Of a stretch of 64,000 nucleotides of DNA, positions 26,388 to 35,623 are shown one piece after another; the stretch's first letter is position 1, and each line of letters opens with the position of its first letter. This stretch comes from Gammaproteobacteria bacterium. Lineage in GTDB: Bacteria; Pseudomonadota; Gammaproteobacteria; JAJPIJ01. The stretch lies in the NCBI GenBank assembly GCA_022072255.1, contig JAJVHZ010000023.1, positions 1 to 64,000 of the forward strand, in the 5' to 3' direction. The translations under genes were made by a program, and so were the position numbers. Under the pieces are notes generated by a model. That model saw only the letters and a program-made list of their open reading frames with translations. It was not told the DNA's origin and made no database searches.

Positions 26388-29300
26388 TCCTCCTCCCTGC
26401 GGTGCGCGAAAATGGGCTCCACGATCTCCCCGGCAAGCCGCTCGAAGGCCGCGTCGAGCGGCTCGTCGCCGCCGAATGCGAGGCGATAGTATTCGTCGTC
26501 GTCCTCTCCGCGCCTGTGCTCGTTGCTCTCCCACTCGGCGCGGGCCGCGCCGATGGCATCCTTGCCCCTCCGGTGTGCCTCCACGTAGGCGCACGCGCTG
26601 CGCGGGAAGAAATGCAGAGGTTCGCACAGGCCCTGCAGGAATCGATCGAGCAGCCTCTGCAGATGCTGCCGCGCCTCTTCGACGGGAGCGAACTCGAGCG
26701 CGCCCTCCGGCGTGCACAGCGTGCTGCCGCCGGCGCGCGCCGGCGCTCCGGCCGCGAGCAGCAGATGGCGGATCCAGAACGCCACCAACTGGTTCGCGTG
26801 GATCTTCTGGGACGCCGAGTACTCGAACAGGCCCGTCGCCGACGCGCTGTGGAGCGTGCCGGTGATGCGTGCGCCACACAGTGCGATGTCCACCGCGACC
26901 GTGGTGGCGGCGGGCGGGCCTTCGACGCGCGCGCGCACCCTGCCGGCGAGAGCGCGCGCCCGCGCCGCCGCCTCGCGCAGTCCGATGCGCCCGACCTGGC
27001 CCGGCGGCAGGCCGCCGCGTGCGAGTTCCACGGGATAGGCATCCTCGATGCCGGCGCCGGCGAGCAGCGTCGCCGTCAGGCGCTCGGTGATCTCCCGCTC
27101 CGCCCGCCGGTGAATCGCAAAGGGTTCACTGGTCTCCAGTTCGTCGCTGTATTCGGCCAGGCGCACGCGCAGGCGGCGCTCGAGCAGGAATCGCACGGGG
27201 TGCCGATAGAAGCGCACCAGATCCTCGACGGCGATCACGGACCATTCGGGCTCGGGGTCGGGCAGCGGCGTGGAGAACAGCGGCGGGCGCGCGGCGGCGC
27301 TCGACGGCGCCGCCACGGCCAGCTCGCGACGATAGCTGAAGAGACGATCGTCGGCGTTGAAGTAGCGCGGGCTGAACGCCTGCAGCGGATGATGCGTGCG
27401 GACCTGCTCGCGCAGCGTGCCCGGGGGTGCGGGCGCGAAGTCGCGCTCCAGCAGGTCCAGCAACTCGCTGATCAGCACCGATGGCGGCAGCGGCAGACCG
27501 GTGCGGATGTCGTTGCCGACGTAGCTCAGGTACAGGCACCGGCGCGCCGACAGTACCGTCTCCAGGAACAGGTAGCGATCCTCGTCACGACGGGAGCGAT
27601 CGCCGCGGCGCCAGTCGCCGCCCATCCGATCGAAATCCACGCGCCGGTCGGGACGCGGAAACACCCCGTCGTTCAGGCCGAGTACGCAGATGACCTCGAA
27701 GGGCAGCGCCCGCGCCGCGGACCATTCCGCCACGCACACGCCGCCGCGCAGCGAGAGCGGCTGAGCGCTCTGCGCCTCGAGGCGCCGCCTCAGCTCGGCG
27801 GCAATCACGTCGATGCCCATCCGGCTACACGACTGCGCCAGCGCCGCATCGCGCGCGATGGCGGCCAGGGCGTCGCGCACCGACTGCATTACCGCCTCCT
27901 CCCCGGATTCCGGATCGAACAGCTCGGCCAGCAGTGCGTTGAGCTCGAGCGTCCAGTCGCGGACTGTCAGCTCCGCCTGCAGCCGCTTGCGCCAGACCTG
28001 CAGCAGATCGAGGTAATCGAGCAGCGCGGACAGCGCGCGCGCGGCTGAACCCTCGATCTCCCCGTAGGGCAGTACGCCGCCGAACAGCCGTTCGGCCTCT
28101 GGCAGCGCATAACCCAGGAGCATGCGCTCCAGGCCCGCGCGCCAGGTGTGGCTGGCCACCGGCGGCAGCGAGAATTCAGCGCGATGCACCTCGTCCCATC
28201 CCCAGCAGATTCCGGTCCGGGCAATCCATCCCCTCATGCGCGCGAGGTCATCGTCGTCCAGCCCGAAGCGGCGCTGCACGGACGCCACCTCGAGCGGGGC
28301 CAGCACCGCGTCGGCCGCGAACCGGCTGCCGGGCAGCTCGAGGAAACCGAAGAAGGCCTCGAGCTGCGGGTCGCCGGCCGGGGAGGATTCCGCGACGACG
28401 TCATAGGGTATGCGCCGGTTGTCGCCGATCGCGCCGAACACCCCGGTGACGTAGGGGGCATAGCGCGGCAGGTCGGTGACCGCCACCAGCACCTGCTCGG
28501 GTCTCAGATCGGGCCAGCGCTCGAACATGTCGAGCAGCCGATCGTGCAGGACCTCGACCTCACGCATGGCGCTGAAGCAGGCGTGCACCTGGATGGAACG
28601 ATCCTGCGCCGGAACCGCGCGCCGCACGCCGGACTCCTCGCCGCGGTCCCGGAGCTCGAAAATGTCGGACTGCAGCGTCCCGAGCAGCGTGACGGCCTCC
28701 GGGGGTGCGTAGCATTCGCTCTCGACGTGCTCGTATTCCACGACCCTGTCGATGAAGTCCCTCCCCGGGCGTCCCATGGACCCCAGCAGCGGGTGCCCGG
28801 TGTGCAGGTAGCGCTCCGCAGCCACCACCGCACCGGCCGCGGCACGCGTGCGCGGGGAGACGATATCCCCCCAGTAGTGTCGGCTCGGGTTCGACAGCAA
28901 CAGGTTGACCTGCGTCCGCCGGGACAGATGCGCCATCACCTCCAGGTAGGAGGGCGACAGCGCCGGCAACCCGAACAGCGTGACCCGGGCCGGGAGTACG
29001 CCCTCCATGTCTGCCGTGGCCGCGGCCTCGAAATCATCCAGCGCGTGCACCCAGTGCAGCGGCCTGCGCCCCGCGACCAGCCGGCGCCACAGCTGCGCCT
29101 GCCAGTGCGTCTCCTCGCCCTGCTCCCAGGCGCGTACCCAGTCGGGACGGAAGATCACGTATTGGTCGAAGGTCTCGGCGATGCGGCGCGCGAGCGCGTG
29201 CCGCTGGCGCTCGTCGGCGCCGCGCAGGTAGGTGCGCAGCGGCCCGTAGGCCTCGCCATCGGGCAGACCGCCCAGGACATCGAAGATGCGCCAGGCATTG

Positions 29301-29569
29301 GCCTCCGCGGAAAACGGCGCCACGGCCGGCAGGCGGCCGCCAAGCACGAGCCGGAAGATCTCCCAGATGAAATTCCCGGGGTAGAGCAGGCGCGTATTCG
29401 CGCAGATGCCCTGCCGATCGGCGAGGCGGTAGGTCAGCCAGCGGCCCATCGCCCTGGTCGGCACGACCACGATCTCCGGCGCCAGCACCGACGGCAGCGG
29501 CTGCTCGAGGATGGCCTCGAGGGCGGCGGCAAGACCTTCGGTACGGTTGCTGTAGACGATATTGAACAT
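26384..29569 (-). CDS. recC: Exodeoxyribonuclease V gamma subunit RecC
   Basis: RecC is the non-catalytic subunit that splits the DNA strands and scans for Chi. The 1,061 residues start with the family signature (IVYSNRTEGLAAAL, then VVPTRAMGRWLTYRLAD). They also show the ERLxxGYAL-type segment RMLLGYALPEAERLF and the RecC C-terminal domain. Length is slightly shorter than E. coli RecC. It opens the recC-recB-recD unit and is divergent from the antiporter gene across 166 bases, which must hold both promoters. The Chi sequence this enzyme recognises cannot be inferred from here. Confidence 0.95.
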   Translation of the reverse strand: MFNIVYSNRTEGLAAALEAILEQPLPSVLAPEIVVVPTRAMGRWLTYRLADRQGICANTRLLYPGNFIWEIFRLVLGGRLPAVAPFSAEANAWRIFDVLGGLPDGEAYGPLRTYLRGADERQRHALARRIAETFDQYVIFRPDWVRAWEQGEETHWQAQLWRRLVAGRRPLHWVHALDDFEAAATADMEGVLPARVTLFGLPALSPSYLEVMAHLSRRTQVNLLLSNPSRHYWGDIVSPRTRAAAGAVVAAERYLHTGHPLLGSMGRPGRDFIDRVVEYEHVESECYAPPEAVTLLGTLQSDIFELRDRGEESGVRRAVPAQDRSIQVHACFSAMREVEVLHDRLLDMFERWPDLRPEQVLVAVTDLPRYAPYVTGVFGAIGDNRRIPYDVVAESSPAGDPQLEAFFGFLELPGSRFAADAVLAPLEVASVQRRFGLDDDDLARMRGWIARTGICWGWDEVHRAEFSLPPVASHTWRAGLERMLLGYALPEAERLFGGVLPYGEIEGSAARALSALLDYLDLLQVWRKRLQAELTVRDWTLELNALLAELFDPESGEEAVMQSVRDALAAIARDAALAQSCSRMGIDVIAAELRRRLEAQSAQPLSLRGGVCVAEWSAARALPFEVICVLGLNDGVFPRPDRRVDFDRMGGDWRRGDRSRRDEDRYLFLETVLSARRCLYLSYVGNDIRTGLPLPPSVLISELLDLLERDFAPAPPGTLREQVRTHHPLQAFSPRYFNADDRLFSYRRELAVAAPSSAAARPPLFSTPLPDPEPEWSVIAVEDLVRFYRHPVRFLLERRLRVRLAEYSDELETSEPFAIHRRAEREITERLTATLLAGAGIEDAYPVELARGGLPPGQVGRIGLREAAARARALAGRVRARVEGPPAATTVAVDIALCGARITGTLHSASATGLFEYSASQKIHANQLVAFWIRHLLLAAGAPARAGGSTLCTPEGALEFAPVEEARQHLQRLLDRFLQGLCEPLHFFPRSACAYVEAHRRGKDAIGAARAEWESNEHRRGEDDDEYYRLAFGGDEPLDAAFERLAGEIVEPIFAHRREEE

Positions 29570-29735
29570 CGGGCGTTCCTGGGCGCGGCTCGCGTCAGCC
29601 GCGCCGTGGCTGCGCGCCGCGCGCCACCGCCGCGGCGACCCGTCCCCCCGGAGGATTCACCGCGGCGGCCGGCGCGGAAGTGTTATCGTTCCCGGCGACG
29701 CGACCGGCCATGGCCGAGGGGGGAACAACGTCATC

Positions 29736-31511
29736 ATGCTGGAACAACTCACGCTGTTTCTTGCCGCGGCAGTGCTCATCGTACCTCTGTTCAAGAGAAT
29801 GGGTCTCGGGACGGTGCTCGGCTACCTCATCGCCGGCATGCTGCTCGGACCGTGGGGACTGCGCCTGGTCACCGAGGTCGAGAGTATTTTGCACGTCTCG
29901 GAACTCGGCGTCGTACTCCTGCTGTTCGTGATCGGTCTGGAACTGCAGCCATCGCGGCTGTGGGTGCTGCGGCGGACGGTATTCGGACTGGGTTCGGCGC
30001 AGGTGGCGGGCAGCACGCTGCTCATCGGCACGGTCGCCGCCTTCGGCTTCGCGCAGCACTGGCTGGCGGCCGGCGTGATCGGATTCGGTCTGGCAATGTC
30101 GTCGACGGCCTTCGTGCTGCAGACGCTGGCCGAACGCAACGAGCTGACGACTCGCCATGGTCGTGACTCCTTCGCGATCCTGCTGTTCCAGGATCTGGCC
30201 ATCATCCCGGCGCTGGCCGCCCTGCCCCTGCTCGCCTATTCGCCGGAGACCAGGACCGGCGAGGCTGACTGGGCGGAGCTGCTGCGCGCCCTCGCCGTAC
30301 TGGCCGGGATGGCGCTTGCCGGCCGGCAACTGCTGCGCTGGGCCTTCCGCCTCGTGGCGCGCTTCGGCAACCGCGAGTTGTTCACGGCCACGGCGCTGCT
30401 GGTGGCGATAGGCACCGCCGTGCTGATGGCCTATCTGGACCTGTCGATGTCGCTCGGCGCCTTCCTCGCCGGCGTGCTGCTGGCGGACTCGGAGTTCCGC
30501 CACGAGATCGAGGCCGTGCTCGAACCCTTCAAGGGCCTGTTGCTGGGACTTTTCTTCATCGCCGTGGGCATGACGGTCAACCTCGGGGTCGTGGCGCAGT
30601 GGCCGCTTGCGCTGGCGGGCGCGGCGCTCGCGCTCGGCATCGTGAAGTTCATCGTCGTCTTCGCCGTGGCGAAGGCCGCGGGCGCAAAGACCGAAAGCGC
30701 GCGGAACCTGGGCATCGCGCTGGCCGCCGGCGGCGAGTTCGCCTTCGTGCTGTTCAACCTGGCGCGCCAGTACTCGATCGTCGACCGCGCGACGGCGGAC
30801 ATGCTGATGGCGACGGTCGTGCTGTCGATGATGCTCGCGCCATTGCTGTTCGTGGTCAACGACAAGGTGGTGAAGCCGTGGCTGAGCGCGCGGGCCGACC
30901 CGGAGTTCGATCGCATCGACGAGCCCGGCAACGCCGTGGTGATCGCGGGCTTCGGCCGCGTCGGCCAGATCGTGGCGCGCATCCTGCGCATGCGCGGCAT
31001 CCCGTTCACTGCCGTCGACATCAGTCAGACGCAGGTGGATTTCGTGCGCAAGTTCGGCAGCAAGATCTACTACGGCGACGCCTCGCGCCTGGAACTGCTG
31101 CGGGCAGCCAAGGTGGAGCAGGCGCGGCTGTTCGTGGTCGCCGTCGGTAATGCCGAAAAGTCGCTGAAGATCGCGCAGACGATGCGCCGGCATTTCCCCA
31201 ACGTCCCCGTGTACGCCCGCGCGCGCAATCGCTTTCACTGCTACAAGCTCCTGGACCTCGGCGTGCACTACGTCATGCGCGATACCATCCTCTCCAGTCT
31301 CGCCATGGCGCGCGAGGTGCTGACCGGTCTGGGATTTTCGCCGGAACGCGCCGCGGAATCGGTGGAGAAGTTCCGTATCTTCGACGAGGCGCTGCTCGCG
31401 CGCCAGCACGCGATCTACCACGATGAGACCGCGCTGGTCGAAAGCGTCAGGCAGGCCACGGAGGAACTGCGCGGCCTGTTCGAGGCCGACCAGAGCGAGG
31501 CCGCCGGTTAG
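29736..31511 (+). CDS. Monovalent cation/H+ antiporter, KefB/KefC type (CPA2) with RCK domain
   Basis: The 591 residues give 12-13 membrane helices of the CPA2 family (residues 1-385). A cytosolic TrkA-N/RCK domain starts near residue 400 with the nucleotide-binding GFGRVGQIVARIL. A short C-terminal tail follows. FVIGLELQP and the GLAMSSTAFVLQTL stretch are family hallmarks. It probably exchanges K+ (or Na+) for protons, gated by NAD(H) or glutathione conjugates at the RCK domain. No KefF/KefG ancillary quinone oxidoreductase is adjacent. I chose the ATG at 29736 because membrane helix 1 begins right there; the region before it is the shared recC promoter. Confidence 0.9.
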   Translation: MLEQLTLFLAAAVLIVPLFKRMGLGTVLGYLIAGMLLGPWGLRLVTEVESILHVSELGVVLLLFVIGLELQPSRLWVLRRTVFGLGSAQVAGSTLLIGTVAAFGFAQHWLAAGVIGFGLAMSSTAFVLQTLAERNELTTRHGRDSFAILLFQDLAIIPALAALPLLAYSPETRTGEADWAELLRALAVLAGMALAGRQLLRWAFRLVARFGNRELFTATALLVAIGTAVLMAYLDLSMSLGAFLAGVLLADSEFRHEIEAVLEPFKGLLLGLFFIAVGMTVNLGVVAQWPLALAGAALALGIVKFIVVFAVAKAAGAKTESARNLGIALAAGGEFAFVLFNLARQYSIVDRATADMLMATVVLSMMLAPLLFVVNDKVVKPWLSARADPEFDRIDEPGNAVVIAGFGRVGQIVARILRMRGIPFTAVDISQTQVDFVRKFGSKIYYGDASRLELLRAAKVEQARLFVVAVGNAEKSLKIAQTMRRHFPNVPVYARARNRFHCYKLLDLGVHYVMRDTILSSLAMAREVLTGLGFSPERAAESVEKFRIFDEALLARQHAIYHDETALVESVRQATEELRGLFEADQSEAAG

Positions 31512-31572
31512 CTCCGCCGCGCGTGCGCCGGCGCGGCCCGGGCGCCGGGCTGATGCGCCAGAACGGCTCGGT

Positions 31573-31578
31573 TACAAT
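31573..31578 (+). promoter_or_regulatory. Possible -10 element for a leaderless squalene synthase mRNA
   Basis: TACAAT ends seven bases before the ATG at 31585, so transcription would begin at or next to the start codon. The -35 region (CTGATG at 31550) is weak. No Shine-Dalgarno is visible before this ATG. Confidence 0.3.
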
Positions 31579-31584
31579 GCCGGG

Positions 31585-32718
31585 ATGCAACCGCCGTCGT
31601 CGTCCGCCTCCTCACCGCCCGCCGCGGAGGATGAACGCTACCAGGTCGATCGCCTGCAGGGCGTCTCGCGCACCTTCGCGCTGACCATCCCGCAGCTGCC
31701 CGCCGGGCTGGCGCGCGTGGTCAGCAACGCCTACCTGCTGTGCCGCATCGCCGACACCATCGAGGACGACCCGGGCCTGAGCTTCGAGCAGCAGCGCCAT
31801 TACTCGGACATGTTCATCGACGTGGTGGCCGGCGTCGCCGACGCCACGCGCTTTGCCGAGGAATTGCACCCGCTGCTCTCCCCGCAGATGCTCGAGGACG
31901 AGCGCGATCTCATCCTCAATACGCCTCGCGTCATCCGCATCACGCACAGCTGCAACGCCGCGCAGCAGGCGGCCATGCTCCGGTGCGTGCGGATCATGGC
32001 GGGCGGCATGGCCTGGTACCAGGAGCGCGAGACCCTCGAGGGGTTGCCGGACCAGCCGGCCATGGACCGCTACTGCTATTTCGTCGCGGGTGTGGTCGGC
32101 GAGATGCTGACCGAGTTGTTCTGCGACCACTCCGCGGCGATCGCCGGCCATCGCGACCGGCTCATGCAGCTCTCGGTGTCCTTCGGCCAGGGCCTGCAGA
32201 TGACCAATATCCTCAAGGACATCTGGGAGGACCGGCGCCGCGGCGCCTGCTGGCTGCCGCGCGAGACCTTCCGGCGGGCCGGCGTCGATCTCGCGCAACT
32301 GCAGGCCGGGGACGTCCCGGCCGGATTCCGGACCGCCCTCGGCGAGCTCATCGGCGTGGCGCGGCAGCACCTGGAGAATGCGCTCACCTACACCCTGCTG
32401 ATCCCGGCGCGCGAGAAGGGGATCCGGCGCTTCTGCCTGTGGGCGATCGGCATGGCGGTATTGACCCTGAAAAAGCTGAATCGACATCGCGACTTCCGTT
32501 CAGGCCGCGAGGTCAAGATCTCACGCAACAGTGTGAAACTTACGATCCTCGCCACCAACCTCACGACCTCCAGCGACCGGCTGCTGAAATGGCTGTTTGC
32601 CTTTGTCGCCAAGGATTTGCCGAGGTCGCACATTCATGAGACACTTTCCGTGCCGGGCTGCGGCAGCGGATCACAAGCATCTGGGTGCCCGGATGGGCCC
32701 CGAATCATCCGGCAGTAG
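31585..32718 (+). CDS. Squalene synthase (farnesyl-diphosphate farnesyltransferase)
   Basis: This 377-residue enzyme of the squalene/phytoene synthase family condenses two farnesyl diphosphates. Both Mg-diphosphate motifs are present: DTIED (57-61) and DIWED (212-216). The VSRTFALTIPQLP and AYLLCRIADTIEDD segments resemble the one-enzyme squalene synthases of methanotrophs and eukaryotes more than the HpnC/HpnD pair. If so, squalene is made in one NADPH-dependent step and no HpnC/D/E genes are needed; none are seen here. The following squalene-hopene cyclase fits squalene as product. The final 20 residues look unrelated to the family. A phytoene-type product cannot be excluded from sequence alone. 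Confidence 0.88.
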   Translation: MQPPSSSASSPPAAEDERYQVDRLQGVSRTFALTIPQLPAGLARVVSNAYLLCRIADTIEDDPGLSFEQQRHYSDMFIDVVAGVADATRFAEELHPLLSPQMLEDERDLILNTPRVIRITHSCNAAQQAAMLRCVRIMAGGMAWYQERETLEGLPDQPAMDRYCYFVAGVVGEMLTELFCDHSAAIAGHRDRLMQLSVSFGQGLQMTNILKDIWEDRRRGACWLPRETFRRAGVDLAQLQAGDVPAGFRTALGELIGVARQHLENALTYTLLIPAREKGIRRFCLWAIGMAVLTLKKLNRHRDFRSGREVKISRNSVKLTILATNLTTSSDRLLKWLFAFVAKDLPRSHIHETLSVPGCGSGSQASGCPDGPRIIRQ

Positions 32719-32844
32719 GGGGATTCAACACCGACACGGTAGCATGCGCCGGGGTAGCGCGCGTCGGACCCGTCTGTGTTGACGTCCAGCCATTCCCGCT
32801 GCTCGCAAAGTGCAGACGACTCGTCCTTTCGGGAAATACCAAAA

Positions 32845-34836
32845 ATGCTAAAAACGCGTTTCCGGCGCAAGCATTCCAAGGTTGTGTCGAGACTGGCAGT
32901 TGTACAGGCGCGCGAGACCCGCGGGCCGATCAGTCCCGCCGAGCTCGAGGACTCCATCGATCGCGCCCGCCGCGGCCTGGAGTCCGAGCAGCACGCCGAC
33001 GGCCATTACATCTACGAGCTCGAGGCCGACTGCACCATCCCGGCCGAGTACATCATGATGAACCACTTCATGGGCGAGGTGGACGACGTGCTCGAGCGCA
33101 AGATAGCCAACCACCTGCGCGCCCGGCAGGCCGAGCACGGCGGCTGGCCGCTGTATCACGGCGGTGACTTCGATCTGTCCTGCTCCGTGAAGGCCTATTA
33201 CGCGCTGAAGCTCGTCGGCGACGATCCGAACGAGCCGCACATGATCCGCGCGCGCAACGCGATCCTGAACTACGGCGGTGCCGCCCGCGCCAACGTCTTC
33301 ACCCGCATCGCGCTGGCCCTGTTCGAGCAGGTGCCGTGGAAGGGCGTGCCGTTCATCCCCGTGGAGGTGATGCTGCTGCCGCGCTGGTTCCCGTTCCACA
33401 TCAGCAAGGTCGCCTACTGGTCACGCACCGTGATGGTGCCGCTGTTCGTGCTGTGCACGCTGAAACCCAAGGCCCGGAACCCGCGCGGCGTGGACATCCG
33501 CGAACTGTTCATCACCCCGCCGCACCTGGAGCAGGACTGGTTCCGGCCGACGACGCTGCTGGCGAAGCTGTTCCTGCTGCTGGACCAGATGGGCCGCGGC
33601 CTGGAACACCTGATCCCGCCGCGCATGCGTCAATATGCGTTGCGCCTGGCCGAGCGCTGGTTCACGCGCCGCCTCAACGGCGTCGATGGCCTCGGCGGGA
33701 TCTTCCCGGCGATGGTCAATGCCTACGAGGCGCTGGCGCTGCTCGGCTATCCGGCCGACCACCCGTATCGGGTCCAGACGCGCACCGCGATCCGCAACCT
33801 CGTGGTCAGCAACGCCCACAGCGCCTACGTGCAGCCCTGCGTGTCGCCGACCTGGGACACGGGCCTGGCGGCGCACGCCCTGTACCAGGCCTACGGCAGC
33901 GCACAGTCGGAATCGGTGACCCGCGCGCTCGACTGGCTGGTGCATCACCAGCTCGACGAGGAGCCGGGCGACTGGCAGGAGAACCACCCGGGGCTGCGCG
34001 GCGGCGGCTGGGCGTTCCAGTACGGCAACTCCTACTATCCGGACCTCGACGACACCTCGATGATCGGCTGGATCATGTACGAGGCCGATCGCGAGCGTTA
34101 CGCGAATAACATCGAGTGCGCCGCCGACTGGGTGTGCGGCATGCAATCGAAGGACGGCGGCTTCGCGTCCTTCGATTCCGACAATACGCACTACTACCTC
34201 AACGCGATCCCGTTCGCCGATCACGGCGCCCTGCTCGATCCGCCCACCGCGGACCTGACGGCCCGCTGCATCGCGCTGCTCTCGCTGGTCGGCAAGGCGC
34301 AGTACAACAAGCCGATCGCGCGCGCGATGGAGTACCTGCGCAAGGAGCAGGAGGCCGACGGCTCGTGGTTCGGCCGCTGGGGAACCAATTACATCTACGG
34401 CACCTGGTCCGTGCTGACGGCGCTGGAGGTGGCGGGCGAGGAGATGCAGCAGCCCTACGTCCGCCGTGCGGTGAAGTGGCTGGAGAGCATGCAGAACACC
34501 GACGGCGGCTGGGGCGAGAGCAACGACAGCTACTACCCGCCGCGCCATTACCGTCCGCACCCGAGCACGCCGTTCCAGACCGCATGGGCGCTGCTGGCCC
34601 TGCTCGCCGCCGGCGAGAAGGATTCGCAGGCCGTACGCCGGGGCGTGCAGTCCCTCATCAAGACCCAGCAGGCCGACGGCCTGTGGAGCGATGAGCACTA
34701 CACGGCGCCGGGCTTCCCGCGCGTGTTCTATCTGAAGTATCACGGCTACTCGCGGTACTTCCCGCTCTGGGCCCTGGGCCGGTTCCGCAACCTGAATCGG
34801 GCCGCGCCCGAACGCCCGGCCGCCCGCGAGCATTGA
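32845..34836 (+). CDS. shc: Squalene-hopene cyclase
   Basis: This 663-residue class II triterpene cyclase protonates squalene and folds it into hopene and hopanol at the membrane. The catalytic DxDD-type motif is DLDDT (400-404). Several QW repeats are visible, such as QADGLWS, QNTDGGWGE, QEADGSWFG and QAEHGGW. The basic N-terminus (MLKTRFRRKHSK) is usual in proteobacteria. I chose the ATG at 32845; an in-frame ATG at 32776 adds 23 residues with no resemblance to the family. hpnG overlaps the stop codon by three bases, tying cyclisation to side-chain processing. Sterol-type cyclases lack the DxDD pattern, so hopanoid production is well supported. Confidence 0.96.
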   Translation: MLKTRFRRKHSKVVSRLAVVQARETRGPISPAELEDSIDRARRGLESEQHADGHYIYELEADCTIPAEYIMMNHFMGEVDDVLERKIANHLRARQAEHGGWPLYHGGDFDLSCSVKAYYALKLVGDDPNEPHMIRARNAILNYGGAARANVFTRIALALFEQVPWKGVPFIPVEVMLLPRWFPFHISKVAYWSRTVMVPLFVLCTLKPKARNPRGVDIRELFITPPHLEQDWFRPTTLLAKLFLLLDQMGRGLEHLIPPRMRQYALRLAERWFTRRLNGVDGLGGIFPAMVNAYEALALLGYPADHPYRVQTRTAIRNLVVSNAHSAYVQPCVSPTWDTGLAAHALYQAYGSAQSESVTRALDWLVHHQLDEEPGDWQENHPGLRGGGWAFQYGNSYYPDLDDTSMIGWIMYEADRERYANNIECAADWVCGMQSKDGGFASFDSDNTHYYLNAIPFADHGALLDPPTADLTARCIALLSLVGKAQYNKPIARAMEYLRKEQEADGSWFGRWGTNYIYGTWSVLTALEVAGEEMQQPYVRRAVKWLESMQNTDGGWGESNDSYYPPRHYRPHPSTPFQTAWALLALLAAGEKDSQAVRRGVQSLIKTQQADGLWSDEHYTAPGFPRVFYLKYHGYSRYFPLWALGRFRNLNRAAPERPAAREH

Positions 34837-35552
34837 CCCCGGCAGGGATCCTCACCGCGCTGCCGGCCGAGGCACGTACGCTGCTCGGCCGGCAGCCGCT
34901 CCGGGGCCTGCCCATCGATACCGTCCTCCCCTGCGGCCCACACCGCCTCATCGTCTGCGGCATGGGACCGGAACGCGCTGGCGCCGGCGCCGAGGCGCTG
35001 GTGCGCGCCGGGGCGCGTTCGCTCGTGAGCTGGGGGTGCGCCGGGGCGATCGATCCCGTCCTGAGGCCCGGAACCCTCGTTCTGCCCGCCCGGGTGATCG
35101 GAGAATCCGGCACTTACACGACCGACCCTGGCTGGCGTGGGCGCATCGCCTCGGCGGTGGGCAGCCGTGAGCCGGTCGACGCAGGCCCGCTGCTTTGCGG
35201 ACGGGCCGTGCTCCTCGAACGGCGCGCACGGCAGGACGCGCGGGACCGCACCGGTGCCTCGGCCATCGACATGGAAAGCGCCGCCGTGGGCGCCACGGCG
35301 CTGGAGGCCGGCGTTCCTTTCCTGGTCGTGCGGGCAGTTGCCGACCCGGCCACACACGACCTGCCGGACTTTCTGCCCGCGGTCACGGATCCCTACGGGC
35401 GGCCCCGGCTCGGGCGACTGGCCCGGGAGCTGCTGTCCGAACCTTCCGCGCTGGCCGGGCTCCTGACACTGCAGCGCGCATTCGCCCGCGCGCTCGCGAC
35501 CCTGCGCGCGGTGGCCGCCACGGCGCAGCGGGAGCTGGGGGAGCCGTCCTGA
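34833..35552 (+). CDS. hpnG: Hopanoid-associated phosphorylase HpnG
   Basis: HpnG belongs to the nucleoside phosphorylase/MTA nucleosidase superfamily and removes adenine from adenosylhopane to give ribosylhopane or its phosphate. The 239 residues show the SWGCAGAI loop (about 66-73) and the DMESAAVG motif that contacts the ribose. The start is a TTG at 34833 overlapping the cyclase stop, so the two are translationally linked. The substrate of HpnG is made by HpnH, whose gene lies about 16 kb further along the island. The C-terminal 40 residues are a helical Ala/Arg-rich tail. The aspartate expected for adenine in the last motif is plausible in AVADPATHDLPDF. Confidence 0.9.
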   Translation: MTPAGILTALPAEARTLLGRQPLRGLPIDTVLPCGPHRLIVCGMGPERAGAGAEALVRAGARSLVSWGCAGAIDPVLRPGTLVLPARVIGESGTYTTDPGWRGRIASAVGSREPVDAGPLLCGRAVLLERRARQDARDRTGASAIDMESAAVGATALEAGVPFLVVRAVADPATHDLPDFLPAVTDPYGRPRLGRLARELLSEPSALAGLLTLQRAFARALATLRAVAATAQRELGEPS

Positions 35553-35557
35553 TCGCC

Positions 35558-35586
35558 TTGTAACCACGCACTCACTCGGCTATAAA
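35558..35586 (+). promoter_or_regulatory. Sigma-70 promoter for the PhyH-hpnN operon
   Basis: TTGTAA (35558-35563) and TATAAA (35581-35586) are separated by exactly 17 bases. A start of transcription near 35594 would leave a leader of about 30 bases before the oxygenase ATG at 35624. Both hexamers match the consensus well. Confidence 0.7.
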
Positions 35587-35623
35587 GCGCCCTCTTTTCG
35601 TCCCCAAAACGAGTCCCCGAACC

